A DNA stretch of 64,000 nucleotides, taken from positions 372,001 through 436,000 of the forward strand of contig NZ_CP040078.1 of assembly GCF_005280735.1 (NCBI RefSeq). Reading direction: 5' to 3'. This DNA comes from Trinickia violacea (GTDB lineage Bacteria; Pseudomonadota; Gammaproteobacteria; Burkholderiales; Burkholderiaceae). The translations under genes and the position numbers were made by a program. Below the pieces are notes generated by a model, which had not been told where the DNA came from, searched no databases, and saw only the letters and a program-made list of their open reading frames with translations. Every line of letters begins with the position of its first letter. Position 1 is the first letter of the stretch. Shown one piece after another: positions 1 to 7,897 of this stretch.

Positions 1-75
1 CCACTGGTGCAGAGCTGGGTCGACAACCACTGTTGATCGGGCATTGAGCACGATGCGTGTCGCTTGCTTGCTTCA

Positions 76-921
76 TCAGCTCCGTTTGCGTCGGCCTGGC
101 TTTGTCTCCACTGCTTCTTCAACTTCATCTTCGCTGATGACGCCCAGAATCTTCGTGATACGAAGCGCTGCAGCTTGCATCATGGGAACGAGAAGCGTGA
201 CCTCTTCGAGCGATTTGCGCGCCTTCGGTGCCGAGATGCTCAGGCAGGCGATGATGCGGCCATTCGGGCTCGCGATTGGTACCGCTGCGCCAACGACGCC
301 GATGGCGAATTCTGAATCGTTCGTTGCGTAACCCTGTTTGCGCACCGTTTCAATTTCCTGCCGCAGCCGGTCGGGGTCGACGATGGTGTAGGGAGTGATG
401 GGTTCCCAAGGGCCACTGAGCATATAGGCGTCGAGCTGCTTCCTCTCCATGTTGGCGAGAAAGACCCGTCCACTCGACGTGCAGTGAACCGGCGCACGGT
501 GGCCCTTCTGGAAGTTCAGGGTCAGTGGTGAATTTCCAATGGCGCTGTCGATATACACGACCTCGGACCCTCGCATGACCCCCAAGCTCACGGTTTCAGC
601 GGTGCGCCTCGAAATCTCCATCAGCAATGCGTGGATGGGTCCGTGTGAGGTGGACGCAGCGAGAATGTTGGTCGCGAGTTCCAGCAGACGCGGACCGACC
701 TGATATCGCCCCCGTTCCATGCCGTGCTCAAGGAAACCGAACTCCTCGAGGTTGCTTACGAGACGGTGAGCAGTCGTCTTCGGAATGCCGAGCGCGGTGA
801 CGATATCGGCCGTCGATACACGGCCAAGCTGAGCGGTCATTTCGATTACGTGAAACGCTCGCTCAGTAGGCGATACCTCGGGTTCCGGAGTCTCTGGGAC
901 GGGGATTTCTGCCTTGCGCAT
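76..921 (-). CDS. IclR-family transcriptional regulator
   Basis: A 281-residue protein with the IclR layout. The N-terminal winged helix-turn-helix spans about residues 20-80 and includes ADIVTALGIPKTTAHRLVSN as recognition region. The C-terminal effector-binding domain spans about 95-265 and has the family-typical stretches VHCTSSGRVFLA and GVVGAAVPI. IclR proteins are usually dimeric cytosolic regulators of catabolic or efflux genes that bind a small ligand. No strong Shine-Dalgarno precedes the ATG. The gene stands alone and is divergent from the frm remnant at 1521; the 600-base gap between them holds repeated GGAACT-type motifs that could be its operator. The target genes cannot be named from sequence. 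Confidence 0.93.
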   Translation of the reverse strand: MRKAEIPVPETPEPEVSPTERAFHVIEMTAQLGRVSTADIVTALGIPKTTAHRLVSNLEEFGFLEHGMERGRYQVGPRLLELATNILAASTSHGPIHALLMEISRRTAETVSLGVMRGSEVVYIDSAIGNSPLTLNFQKGHRAPVHCTSSGRVFLANMERKQLDAYMLSGPWEPITPYTIVDPDRLRQEIETVRKQGYATNDSEFAIGVVGAAVPIASPNGRIIACLSISAPKARKSLEEVTLLVPMMQAAALRITKILGVISEDEVEEAVETKPGRRKRS

Positions 922-1520
922 GGCTTATTCGAATTCACGCTCAATGGACAAGCGCTGGCGCCTGGTCAATTCGGCATGTGCAGTAAACGGAGGCATAAGA
1001 ATACCTTAAATCGATAGTGTCCCAGTCGGATGGGCGAGCTAGCGGCAGCGCGACACCCGCTCGCGAGAGACGTTAGCGCGCTGCGGGCATCACGGCCCCC
1101 TCGCCCGGCTCCGGGCATACAGCGGCCTTGAAAGGCAGCACATCGGGCTCAATGCGGATGCCGTTAGCCCCAGTCATCCCTTCATCTCCTCCGTCAAATC
1201 TCGTCTCGCTGGAAACGCCGTCCAGTGCCCCTCGGAAGAAGTATAGACATTAAAAACCGAATATTGGAACTATCAAGAACCACATATCGGAACTTATCGT
1301 AGGTGTTTACGTGAACGCCAAATACTCCCAGCGTTGCCTCCAATTTGCCTCTCATCGTTATCCTGCCTTTATTCGCGGGATTTTTTAGTTTCGGCGTCGC
1401 GCTCTCGCGCTCTGTCCAAGCGTCTTGACTTCGGAATTTTGACTAACGAAAAATGGAACTTATTCGATCGCAGGCGAATATCGCCATCACGACGGAAGTC
1501 TGGACACAAGAGAGGATTGA
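922..1520. promoter_or_regulatory. Long intergenic region with three GGAACT-type repeats
   Basis: No convincing gene lies in these 600 bases. Three related motifs are visible: ATATTGGAACTATC at 1261, ATATCGGAACTTATC at 1284 and TGGAACTTATTC at 1454. The first two are direct repeats 23 bases apart, about two helical turns. They lie upstream of the frm chimera at 1521 and may be a regulator site, for example for the neighbouring IclR protein. That assignment is inference. The stretch around 1230-1300 is clearly more AT-rich than its flanks, as expected of a promoter. Confidence 0.4.
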
Positions 1521-1982
1521 ATGGACGTACGAGCAGCGGTCGCCCTGGGAGCAGGCGCCCCCCTGAGTATCGAAACCGTGCAGCTTGCGGGGCCCCGTGC
1601 CGGCGAGGTACTGGTCGAAATCAAGGCAACGGGCGTTTGCCATACCGACGCTTTCACGCTCTCGGGTGACGACCCCGAGGGGCTGTTTCCCGCCATCCTT
1701 GGCAACGAGGCAGATTGGGAGCAGTACGACTCGACAAAGGTAATGCTTGAACGTGGATGGAGTGGCTCGGAGATTCTGGTTGACCAGGGCGACGCAGACG
1801 AATTTCTGCACACGCAACTGAAACCGACCCTGCTGGCGGCGGCCGCCGAAAAGGCCGGCGTTCCTCTGCACTTGTGTATGCGAGCCGGATACGACCATAG
1901 CTACTACTTCGTCTCGACATTTATCGGCGCGCATATCGAACATCACGCGCGCTACCTGTCCACCGCTGATTCGAAAGCCTAA
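1521..1982 (+). pseudogene. frmA::frmB chimera, deletion remnant of formaldehyde-detoxification genes
   Basis: The 153-residue frame is a fusion of two unrelated enzymes. Residues 1 to about 63 match the N-terminus of class III alcohol dehydrogenase, S-(hydroxymethyl)glutathione dehydrogenase, including the GHS-type zinc/substrate region VEIKATGVCHTDAFTLSG and FPAILGNE. From about residue 64 the frame continues as the C-terminus of S-formylglutathione hydrolase, with ILVDQGDADEFL and the catalytic-His segment GYDHSYYF. The dehydrogenase NAD domain and most zinc ligands are missing, as is the hydrolase nucleophile Ser region. The simplest explanation is an internal deletion between adjacent frmA and frmB that kept the frame; the junction is near base 1710 in LGNE. 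A good ribosome site (AGAGAGG) precedes the ATG, so it may still be expressed, but neither activity is expected. Confidence 0.85.
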
Positions 1983-2056
1983 TCGCGGGAAGACCGCAGG
2001 GCCGGGCCGGCCCTTATGCGCGCCACCAACAACACATTTTCAACATGAGAGAAAAG

Positions 2057-3232
2057 ATGAACGTATCCGACAAATTCGCCGCCGCACGTGCTCAGTTTCC
2101 CGTGACCAAGCGCCTGCTATACCTCGACTCTGCGCACCAGACGCCGCTTTCGACGAACGTTAAGGCGGCGCTCGAGGAGTTCCTTTCGGAAGGTCACGAG
2201 ATGGGCGGTCCCAAGCCCGTCTGGCTGCGCCGTGCAGAAGAAACACGGGAACGTGTCGCCAAGTTCTTCAATGCTGCGCCCGCCGAAATTGCATTCACAA
2301 AGAATACGTCTGAAGGTTTGAACATCGCCGCCAATGCCGTCCCGCTAGAGGCAGGCGACAACGTGGTGCTAATCGAGGGCGACCATCCTAACAATGCGTA
2401 TGCGTGGCTGAACCTTAAGCGCAAGGGGGTCGAAGTCCGCTTCGCCAAGCTGAAGGATGATGAAATTGCGACCGCTGGTACCGTCGCGCCCTATATCGAC
2501 AAGCACACGAAGGTCGTCACGCTGTCCCATGTGACGTTCCACGCGGGTCAGGTACACGACATTGGCGGCATCGGGAAGCTGTGCAAGGACAAGGGCATCT
2601 ATTTGGTCGTCGACGCAATGCAGTCGGTTGGTGTGATTCCTCTCGATGTGAAGGCACTGAATATCTCCGCGCTGGCTGCAGGCACTCACAAGGGCCTTCT
2701 GGTTCCTCAGGGGCTTGGGATTCTGTATGTGGCCGAAGGGCTGGATGAGTTGCAGCCAACGTTTCTGGCGATGTCGAGCATGGCGCGTCCACCGGCGGAC
2801 TATATCGCTCGCCCCGAGGACCTCGAGGTTCGGAAAGACGCCGCCCGCTTCGAGTTCGGAAATGTGAACCTGCCGGACCTTCAAGCGCTGTCGTCTGCCA
2901 TAGACCTTATTGAAAGCGTTGGTGTCCCCGATATCCAGAAGCATGTGGTGGCGCTTGGCGGCCGCCTCATCAAGCATCTCGACGAATTGAGCGTCCGTTT
3001 AGTCGGCCCGCGCGAGCACGGTCACCGCTCCCACATTTATGTACTCGCACTACCGGTAAGCAAGTGGGCTGACTTCTTTGCGCGAAACCTCGTCCGTGTT
3101 TCGCCCGAGCGTGGGGGCATCCGCGTTTCTTTTGGGATGTTCAACACGTTCGACGATGTGGACCGCCTCGCGGAAATCATCAGGAAGGGACTGAAAGAAG
3201 ACACGCTCGTTGCTATCGAGCAGGTGGACTAG
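2057..3232 (+). CDS. Aminotransferase class V family PLP enzyme (cysteine desulfurase / epimerase-like)
   Basis: A fold-type I PLP enzyme of about 391 residues. The N-terminal substrate loop YLDSAHQTPLS, the PLP-binding Asp in YLVVDAMQSVG, and the Schiff-base Lys in GTHKGLLVPQG (Lys212 counted from the ATG at 2057) are present. The C-terminal small domain ends with RVSFGMFNTFDDVDRL, as in the NifS/isopenicillin-epimerase-like branch. The upstream ATG at 2045 is in frame, but GAGAGAAAAG right before 2057 favours the second start. It is followed by the polar amino-acid ABC operon, so a role in transforming an imported amino compound is plausible. The sequence does not tell desulfurase, lyase and epimerase apart. 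Confidence 0.85.
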   Translation: MNVSDKFAAARAQFPVTKRLLYLDSAHQTPLSTNVKAALEEFLSEGHEMGGPKPVWLRRAEETRERVAKFFNAAPAEIAFTKNTSEGLNIAANAVPLEAGDNVVLIEGDHPNNAYAWLNLKRKGVEVRFAKLKDDEIATAGTVAPYIDKHTKVVTLSHVTFHAGQVHDIGGIGKLCKDKGIYLVVDAMQSVGVIPLDVKALNISALAAGTHKGLLVPQGLGILYVAEGLDELQPTFLAMSSMARPPADYIARPEDLEVRKDAARFEFGNVNLPDLQALSSAIDLIESVGVPDIQKHVVALGGRLIKHLDELSVRLVGPREHGHRSHIYVLALPVSKWADFFARNLVRVSPERGGIRVSFGMFNTFDDVDRLAEIIRKGLKEDTLVAIEQVD

Positions 3233-3322
3233 CGAAAGGGGACTGCGGTAGCGCAGCTCAGTTCGGCTTTGGCATCAGGTTGAGCCGCCATCGACAACGT
3301 GACTACCCGAAGGCAAGCATTT

Positions 3323-3347
3323 GATGGGAAAGGAAACCTTTCCCATC
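3323..3347 (+). terminator. Perfect 11-bp stem-loop between the class V enzyme and the ABC operon
   Basis: GATGGGAAAGG, a 3-base loop AAA, and CCTTTCCCATC form a perfect inverted repeat about 90 bases after the stop of the class V enzyme. A T-run follows only after 18 bases, so it is not a classic intrinsic terminator. It could terminate the upstream transcript or serve as an operator or leader structure for the transporter operon. Confidence 0.5.
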
Positions 3348-3359
3348 GAGAAAGAAAGA

Positions 3360-3394
3360 GTCGTCTTTTTTTATTCTTTTTGGGTACCTACAGT
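3360..3394 (+). promoter_or_regulatory. Two-part promoter element of the ABC transporter operon
   Basis: GTCGTCTTTTTTT starts at 3360, TTTG is at 3379 and CCTACAGT at 3387. The same blocks with the same offsets (0, 19 and 27) occur at 7747-7781 before the dehydrogenase operon. This marks a shared regulator site or promoter. No good sigma-70 pair can be assigned inside it. Confidence 0.5.
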
Positions 3395-3484
3395 TTTTTA
3401 GCGTGTTGTCGCTGACGCGCAAGACACCAACCGAAGAGCCGGGAGACCTCCCGCCGAGTAACAGGCGATATATAGGAGTTGGAA

Positions 3485-4375
3485 ATGTTGCACAGACTTT
3501 TTGCAAAGGCCGTTATCCTCGCAACTGCGGGCGTGCTCGCTTCGGCCCAGGCGCAAGCCGCAGATACGCTTGCGAAAATAAAGAGCACCGGAGAAATCCG
3601 TCTTGGCGTGCGTGACGCCTCGGTCCCGTTTTCATTTCTGGACCAGGACCAGAACTACGTCGGATTTTCCATCGACCTTTGTCATAAGATTGTCGATAAG
3701 CTGAAGCAAAGCATTCCGAATCTTAAAGTCACCAACGTCCCTGTTACCTCGGCAAACCGCATTGCGCTCGTCAACAACGGCAACGTCGACCTCGAATGCG
3801 CAAGCACGGCCAACAGTCTGGACCGACAGAAGCAGGTTGGCTTCTCAGTCGCGACATTCGTGAGTCACACCCGGTGGCTTGTTAAAGCCAACTCTGGCAT
3901 CAAAACGGCAGCTGACCTCAAAGGGAAGACTGTCGTCTATACGCAGGGCTCGAATGCACTCGCGTTCGCCAAAGAAATCAGCGAAAAGAACAATCTCGAT
4001 TTGAAGTTCATTCCTGCCCATGACCATAGCGAGTCGATGCTCGTCCTGGAAAATGGTCGTGCAGCGGCGTTCATCGAAGACGATATCCTGCTTGCCGCCA
4101 AGAAGGCCGATGCTCAAGACCCTAACGCCTTCACTTTCCTGCCCGAGTCGTACAACACGCTGTATTACGGTCTGATGATGGCGAAGGACGACCCGGCGTT
4201 TAAGAAGGTGGTCGACGATACGCTCAAGTCGCTGATGGCGTCGGGCGAATTTGACCAGATTTATCGCAAGTGGTTTGAAGACCCGATTCCGCCGCGCTCA
4301 ATCAAGCTCAACTTTCCGATGAGCGCGGATTTGAAGGAGCGCGTCAAGACCCCTAGCGACAAGGTCCCGGCGTAA
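3485..4375 (+). CDS. Amino-acid ABC transporter, periplasmic solute-binding protein (family 3, GltI-like)
   Basis: A 296-residue precursor with a clear signal peptide: positive MLHRLFAK, a hydrophobic core, and predicted cleavage after Ala25 (AQA). The mature protein has the family 3 signature, with GEIRLGVRDASVPFSF at the start, GFSIDLCHKIVDKL, and the hinge regions around DLKGKTVVYTQGS. It resembles the glutamate/aspartate GltI group. GGAG at 3475 supports the ATG at 3485 over an in-frame TTG at 3479. It is the first gene of a four-gene import operon with two permeases and an ATPase. The ligand is predicted to be a polar or acidic amino acid or a derivative. Confidence 0.93.
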   Translation: MLHRLFAKAVILATAGVLASAQAQAADTLAKIKSTGEIRLGVRDASVPFSFLDQDQNYVGFSIDLCHKIVDKLKQSIPNLKVTNVPVTSANRIALVNNGNVDLECASTANSLDRQKQVGFSVATFVSHTRWLVKANSGIKTAADLKGKTVVYTQGSNALAFAKEISEKNNLDLKFIPAHDHSESMLVLENGRAAAFIEDDILLAAKKADAQDPNAFTFLPESYNTLYYGLMMAKDDPAFKKVVDDTLKSLMASGEFDQIYRKWFEDPIPPRSIKLNFPMSADLKERVKTPSDKVPA

Positions 4376-4387
4376 GCCAGCATCTAT

Positions 4388-4407
4388 GGGCAGCTTCGCA
4401 GCTGCCC
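4388..4407 (+). promoter_or_regulatory. Intercistronic stem-loop after the binding-protein gene
   Basis: GGGCAGCT, loop TCGC, AGCTGCCC form a perfect 8-bp stem between the binding-protein gene and the first permease. There is no long T-run. Such structures are common after ABC binding-protein genes, where they stabilise upstream mRNA or cause partial termination so that binding protein exceeds permease. It argues for the permease start at 4425 rather than 4386. Confidence 0.6.
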
Positions 4408-4424
4408 TCATTGAGCATCGAATC

Positions 4425-5159
4425 ATGCAACTGCTTTTCGAAACGACTGTCGACGGCGACCTGTATATCAACTGGCTGCTGTCTGGACTTCTATGGACGG
4501 TGCTGTTATGGCTCGGTGCAGCTTTAATTGCTTCGGTCTTTGGGATCGTAATTGGGTCAGGTCGAACCGCACAGAGCTCAATTTTTCGCATTCTAAGCCG
4601 GACCTATGTTCAGGTGTTCCGCAACATTCCTCTACTTCTTCAAGCCTTCCTTTGGTACTTCGTATTTCCAGAGATAGTCCCATCGGCACTCGGGAGCGCA
4701 ATCAAGACTATGCCTCCGCCATGGGCGAGCTTCATTCCAGCATTGATAGCAGTTGGTCTCTATACAGGTGCACGGGTTGCCGAACAGGTTCGTTCCGGAA
4801 TTCAGGCTTTGCCGAAGGGACAGCGTGAGGATGCCTATGCATTAGGACTATCGAGCATCGATTTGTACATCTGCGTGCTTATTCCGCAAGCGCTCAGAAC
4901 GATGGCACCGTCATTGACAAGCGAAGCATTAGCGCTGCTCAAAAATACATCGGTAGCGATGACGATTGGTCTGCTCGAACTGACCGCCCAGGCACAACAG
5001 ATGAATGAATTTACGTTCCGTACGTTCGAATCATTTGGGATTGTGACTTTGGTCTACTTTGCACTGTCGTTGATTGTCTACGGTATAGCGGCCCTGGTTA
5101 GCGCCCGGTTTGCAACCATCGCCAAAGTCGCAGCCAGCCCTGCGCAAGGGAGGACGTGA
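4425..5159 (+). CDS. Amino-acid ABC transporter permease (GltJ-like)
   Basis: An inner-membrane permease of about 244 residues of the His/Glu/Gln/Arg (HAAT) family. Several hydrophobic segments are visible, beginning WLLSGLLWTVLLWLGAALIA. The family motif FRNIPLLLQAFLWYF precedes the coupling loop VRSGIQALPKGQREDAYALG, which contacts the ATPase (EAA-type loop). An in-frame ATG at 4386 would add 13 residues but lies just before the intercistronic hairpin, so 4425 is preferred. The base composition is markedly more AT-rich than elsewhere in the window. The stop overlaps the next permease start. Confidence 0.92.
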   Translation: MQLLFETTVDGDLYINWLLSGLLWTVLLWLGAALIASVFGIVIGSGRTAQSSIFRILSRTYVQVFRNIPLLLQAFLWYFVFPEIVPSALGSAIKTMPPPWASFIPALIAVGLYTGARVAEQVRSGIQALPKGQREDAYALGLSSIDLYICVLIPQALRTMAPSLTSEALALLKNTSVAMTIGLLELTAQAQQMNEFTFRTFESFGIVTLVYFALSLIVYGIAALVSARFATIAKVAASPAQGRT

Positions 5160-5884
5160 TGAATTACGACTTTGGAGCCATCGAGCGGGCGCTCCCCTAT
5201 CTCGCCGAAGGCATGGTGTTTACGCTCAAGCTAACGGCATTCGCGTTTATGGGCGGGTTAGTTATCGGCACCGTACTGGCGGTAATACGCCATATCCGCA
5301 TTCCTGTGCTTGACCGCCTTGTGTGGGCATACGTAACCGTGATGCGTTCAATCCCACTCATCATGGTGCTCTTCTGGTTTTTCTTTCTTGTGCCGCTCGT
5401 GCTGCGGCAGTTTACTCCGGGTGGGATGTCGGTTTCGATAAGCCCGCAGCTCACGGCGTTTGTCACCTACACGTTATTCGAAGCCGCTTACTTTTGCGAA
5501 ATCATTCGCTCCGGTCTTCTTTCTGTGCCGGGTGGTCAGTATGAAGGCGCGAAGGCATTGGGACTTTCAACATCGCAGGCCTACTCTCTTGTGATTGTTC
5601 CGCAGGCTCTGAAAGCAGTGGTTCCGATTATGGTCACGCAGGCAATTATTCTTTTTCAGGATACGTCGCTTGTCTACGTCCTCTCGCTGACTGACTTCGT
5701 GGGCGCGGCGGCGAAGATAGCACAACGTGACGGCAAGCTTGTCGAGTTTTATACGTTTGCAGCCTTCGTCTACTTTATTGTCTGTTCAGGCTTTGCGGAA
5801 CTCGCCGACCACCTTCGACATCGCAGAACGCTCAAGCACACAGTTCGGGCTCCGTCTCCGAATACGGCCGCGGTGACAAACTGA
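5159..5884 (+). CDS. Amino-acid ABC transporter permease (GltK-like)
   Basis: The second HAAT-family permease, 241 residues from the ATG at 5159. That ATG overlaps the previous stop as TGATG and is preceded by GGGAGG; an in-frame GTG lies one codon upstream. It has the matching MRSIPLIMVLFWFFFLVPL segment and the coupling loop IRSGLLSVPGGQYEGAKALG. It forms the heterodimeric channel with the preceding permease. The overlap implies translational coupling. Confidence 0.93.
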   Translation: MNYDFGAIERALPYLAEGMVFTLKLTAFAFMGGLVIGTVLAVIRHIRIPVLDRLVWAYVTVMRSIPLIMVLFWFFFLVPLVLRQFTPGGMSVSISPQLTAFVTYTLFEAAYFCEIIRSGLLSVPGGQYEGAKALGLSTSQAYSLVIVPQALKAVVPIMVTQAIILFQDTSLVYVLSLTDFVGAAAKIAQRDGKLVEFYTFAAFVYFIVCSGFAELADHLRHRRTLKHTVRAPSPNTAAVTN

Positions 5885-5901
5885 ACCATTAGGAGACTAT
5901 T

Positions 5902-6654
5902 TTGGAAACGAACCAGACACCGGTGGTTGAGCTCGTATCGCTCACCAAGCGCTTCGGGGCTCACACGGTACTTCAGGACATTAACCTGAAGGTGTACGCA
6001 GGACAGAAGGTCGTAATTTGCGGGCCATCGGGGTCAGGCAAATCGACCTTGATTCGATGCATAAACGGGCTGGACAACATTGATAGCGGCGAGGTCATTG
6101 TGAGAGACGCCCGTTCGGGGAATCGATACGAACGGCCTTCCGACGTCAGAAAGCATGTTGGCATGGTCTTTCAGAGCTTCAACCTTTTCCCCCACTACAC
6201 GGTGTTGAAGAATTGCATGCTGGCACCGATGAAGGTCAGCGGCGTCGACAAGGAGCAAGCGCGTGAAATTGCGATGAAACTGCTGAACAAGGTTCGCGTC
6301 GGAAATCAAGCTGAGAAATTTCCGCCCCAGTTGTCTGGAGGGCAACAACAACGAGTGGCAATCGCCAGAGCACTGTGCCTGAACCCTACCGTTATGCTCT
6401 TCGACGAACCGACCTCTGCGCTTGACCCAGAAATGGTCAAGGAGGTTCTCGAAACGATGGTCACCTTAGCCACCGAAGGGATGACGATGCTTTGCGTGAC
6501 CCACGAAATGGCATTTGCGCGTCGCGTGGCTGACCGGATTGTATTCGTGGACAGTGGAAAGATACTCGTGGATGCAACACCCGAAGAATTTTTCGGAGAT
6601 GCGCCGCATCCCCGTGTCAGAGACTTCCTGGGTCAGGTGCTATCGCACGCGTAG
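5902..6654 (+). CDS. Amino-acid ABC transporter ATP-binding protein (GltL-like)
   Basis: A 250-residue cytosolic ATPase that powers the two permeases. Walker A GPSGSGKST, Q-loop VFQSFNLFPHYTVL, signature LSGGQQQRVAIARAL, Walker B VMLFDEPTSALDPE and the H-loop VTHEMAFA are intact. The start is TTG: AGGAGA at 5891 is well placed and there is no upstream ATG in frame, while the next internal Met lies beyond the Walker A motif. It is the last gene of the operon and converges with the LysR gene. Confidence 0.94.
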   Translation: METNQTPVVELVSLTKRFGAHTVLQDINLKVYAGQKVVICGPSGSGKSTLIRCINGLDNIDSGEVIVRDARSGNRYERPSDVRKHVGMVFQSFNLFPHYTVLKNCMLAPMKVSGVDKEQAREIAMKLLNKVRVGNQAEKFPPQLSGGQQQRVAIARALCLNPTVMLFDEPTSALDPEMVKEVLETMVTLATEGMTMLCVTHEMAFARRVADRIVFVDSGKILVDATPEEFFGDAPHPRVRDFLGQVLSHA

Positions 6655-6776
6655 CCTGTCTGGAATGGTGCCGCCATGTAAAGCGCAGCGCTCTCTTTGT
6701 GGCGATCCGGCGGTCGGGTGAGCACACGCCGAGGATTTGAATTGGCGGAGCGCGTCTGGGATTTGCGGTCCGACTC

Positions 6777-7682
6777 TCACCGATATTCGTTGGCCGCAAG
6801 CGTCAGTGCATCGAGCACTGCCGCTACCGCCGGACGTTTCGCGGTCCCTTTGGGCAGGGCAACGAACACTCGCCGATTCAAGACCGGGTCGATTGGCAAG
6901 ATTGAAAAGTCCTGGTCTTTTTCTGCGTGGCGAAGTGCGAGCCGCGGCAGCACAGCCACGGCACCGCCTGTCCTGACCATTTCCAGCGTTACCGCGGTAT
7001 TCCGGCTGCTCGTCGTAACCTTGGGCGTGAAGCCTCCCGCATAACAGGCGTTGAGCAGAAACGTGTGATACGTGGCCGCTGACTGGTTCAGAGCCCACCG
7101 CTCGTGAGCGAGGTCTGAAAGTTGGATTGACTTACGCCCTGCGAGTTTGTGGTTCGCCGAGACGACGGCGTCAAAGTGGTCAACGCACAAGGGGAGAAAC
7201 TCAAGCACGTTTGCCAGCGCTTCGGCATTCACAAGGTCGTCGACGATTGCGATATCCGTCTGCTTCGCCGCCGCGGCGCGAAGCCCCTCTGACGGCTCCA
7301 GTTCGGTGAAGAGCACGCTCAACTGCGGATGCTCGTCAAACAGGTGCTTGATAGCGAGCGGCACCACACTGCTAGCAAGCGACCCGAACGCCGACATCCG
7401 GACTTCGCCGCTGACTTCGACATTGGCCGCTGCCACCTCGGCCTCGATTTCTTCGACCATCTGGAACAGGTCGGTGGCTCGCGCGACGAGACGTCGCCCT
7501 GCCGGGGTCAACTGGACGCCGCGGCCGGAACGCTCAATCAGGACGGTTTCCAGTTCCTCTTCCAGTTGTGCAAGCTGCTGCGAAACGGCAGGCCTCGTCA
7601 GATGCACGGCATCCGCGACTGCCGAGATCGTTCCGAGCACAGAAAGCTCGTGAAGCAGATGAAGACGGCTCAGATTGAGCAT
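6777..7682 (-). CDS. LysR-family transcriptional regulator
   Basis: A 301-residue LTTR from the ATG at 7682, preceded by GGGGGAG. The N-terminal HTH (LHLLHELSVLGTISAVADAV, then SQQLAQLEEELETVLIER) spans residues 1-65. The periplasmic-binding-like effector domain occupies about 90-295. A longer frame to 7835 is open but would put a non-family extension before the HTH. The gene lies between the transporter operon and the divergent dehydrogenase operon, the classic LTTR position. It is the best candidate to control both, with the ligand likely the imported compound or an intermediate. Confidence 0.92.
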   Translation of the reverse strand: MLNLSRLHLLHELSVLGTISAVADAVHLTRPAVSQQLAQLEEELETVLIERSGRGVQLTPAGRRLVARATDLFQMVEEIEAEVAAANVEVSGEVRMSAFGSLASSVVPLAIKHLFDEHPQLSVLFTELEPSEGLRAAAAKQTDIAIVDDLVNAEALANVLEFLPLCVDHFDAVVSANHKLAGRKSIQLSDLAHERWALNQSAATYHTFLLNACYAGGFTPKVTTSSRNTAVTLEMVRTGGAVAVLPRLALRHAEKDQDFSILPIDPVLNRRVFVALPKGTAKRPAVAAVLDALTLAANEYR

Positions 7683-7699
7683 GGATGGCTCCCCCGTTG

Positions 7700-7736
7700 G
7701 GTATGCGCCATATAGTAAATAAAAGTTACGCATACC
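7700..7736. promoter_or_regulatory. Inverted repeat in the LysR divergent promoter
   Basis: GGTATGCG at 7700-7707 and CGCATACC at 7729-7736 form a perfect 8-bp inverted repeat with a 21-base AT-rich spacer. It lies 18 bases upstream of the LysR start and between the two divergent genes. This fits an autoregulatory LTTR site, although binding is inferred. Confidence 0.45.
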
Positions 7737-7746
7737 GTCAAAAAGT

Positions 7747-7781
7747 GTCGTCTTTTTTTTCTTAATTTGACTTCCTATAGT
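7747..7781 (+). promoter_or_regulatory. Two-part promoter element of the dehydrogenase operon
   Basis: GTCGTCTTTTTTT at 7747, TTTG at 7766 and CCTATAGT at 7774 repeat the element upstream of the transporter operon (3360-3394) with identical spacing. This suggests the two operons share a regulator. Confidence 0.5.
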
Positions 7782-7897
7782 CACATCACTGGACGCGAAA
7801 ACGCTGTCAGACAAGGGAAAACCCACGTCCGCCAAGGACTTGGCTGGTTCGAGCGTCGCAGGTTCAACTTACTTGAATCCGTTGGAGGGAAGTTCAA

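Noticed and set aside
4386..4424. Upstream ATG start for the GltJ-like permease
   Set aside because: It would put the intercistronic hairpin inside the coding sequence and adds 13 residues that do not look like the family.
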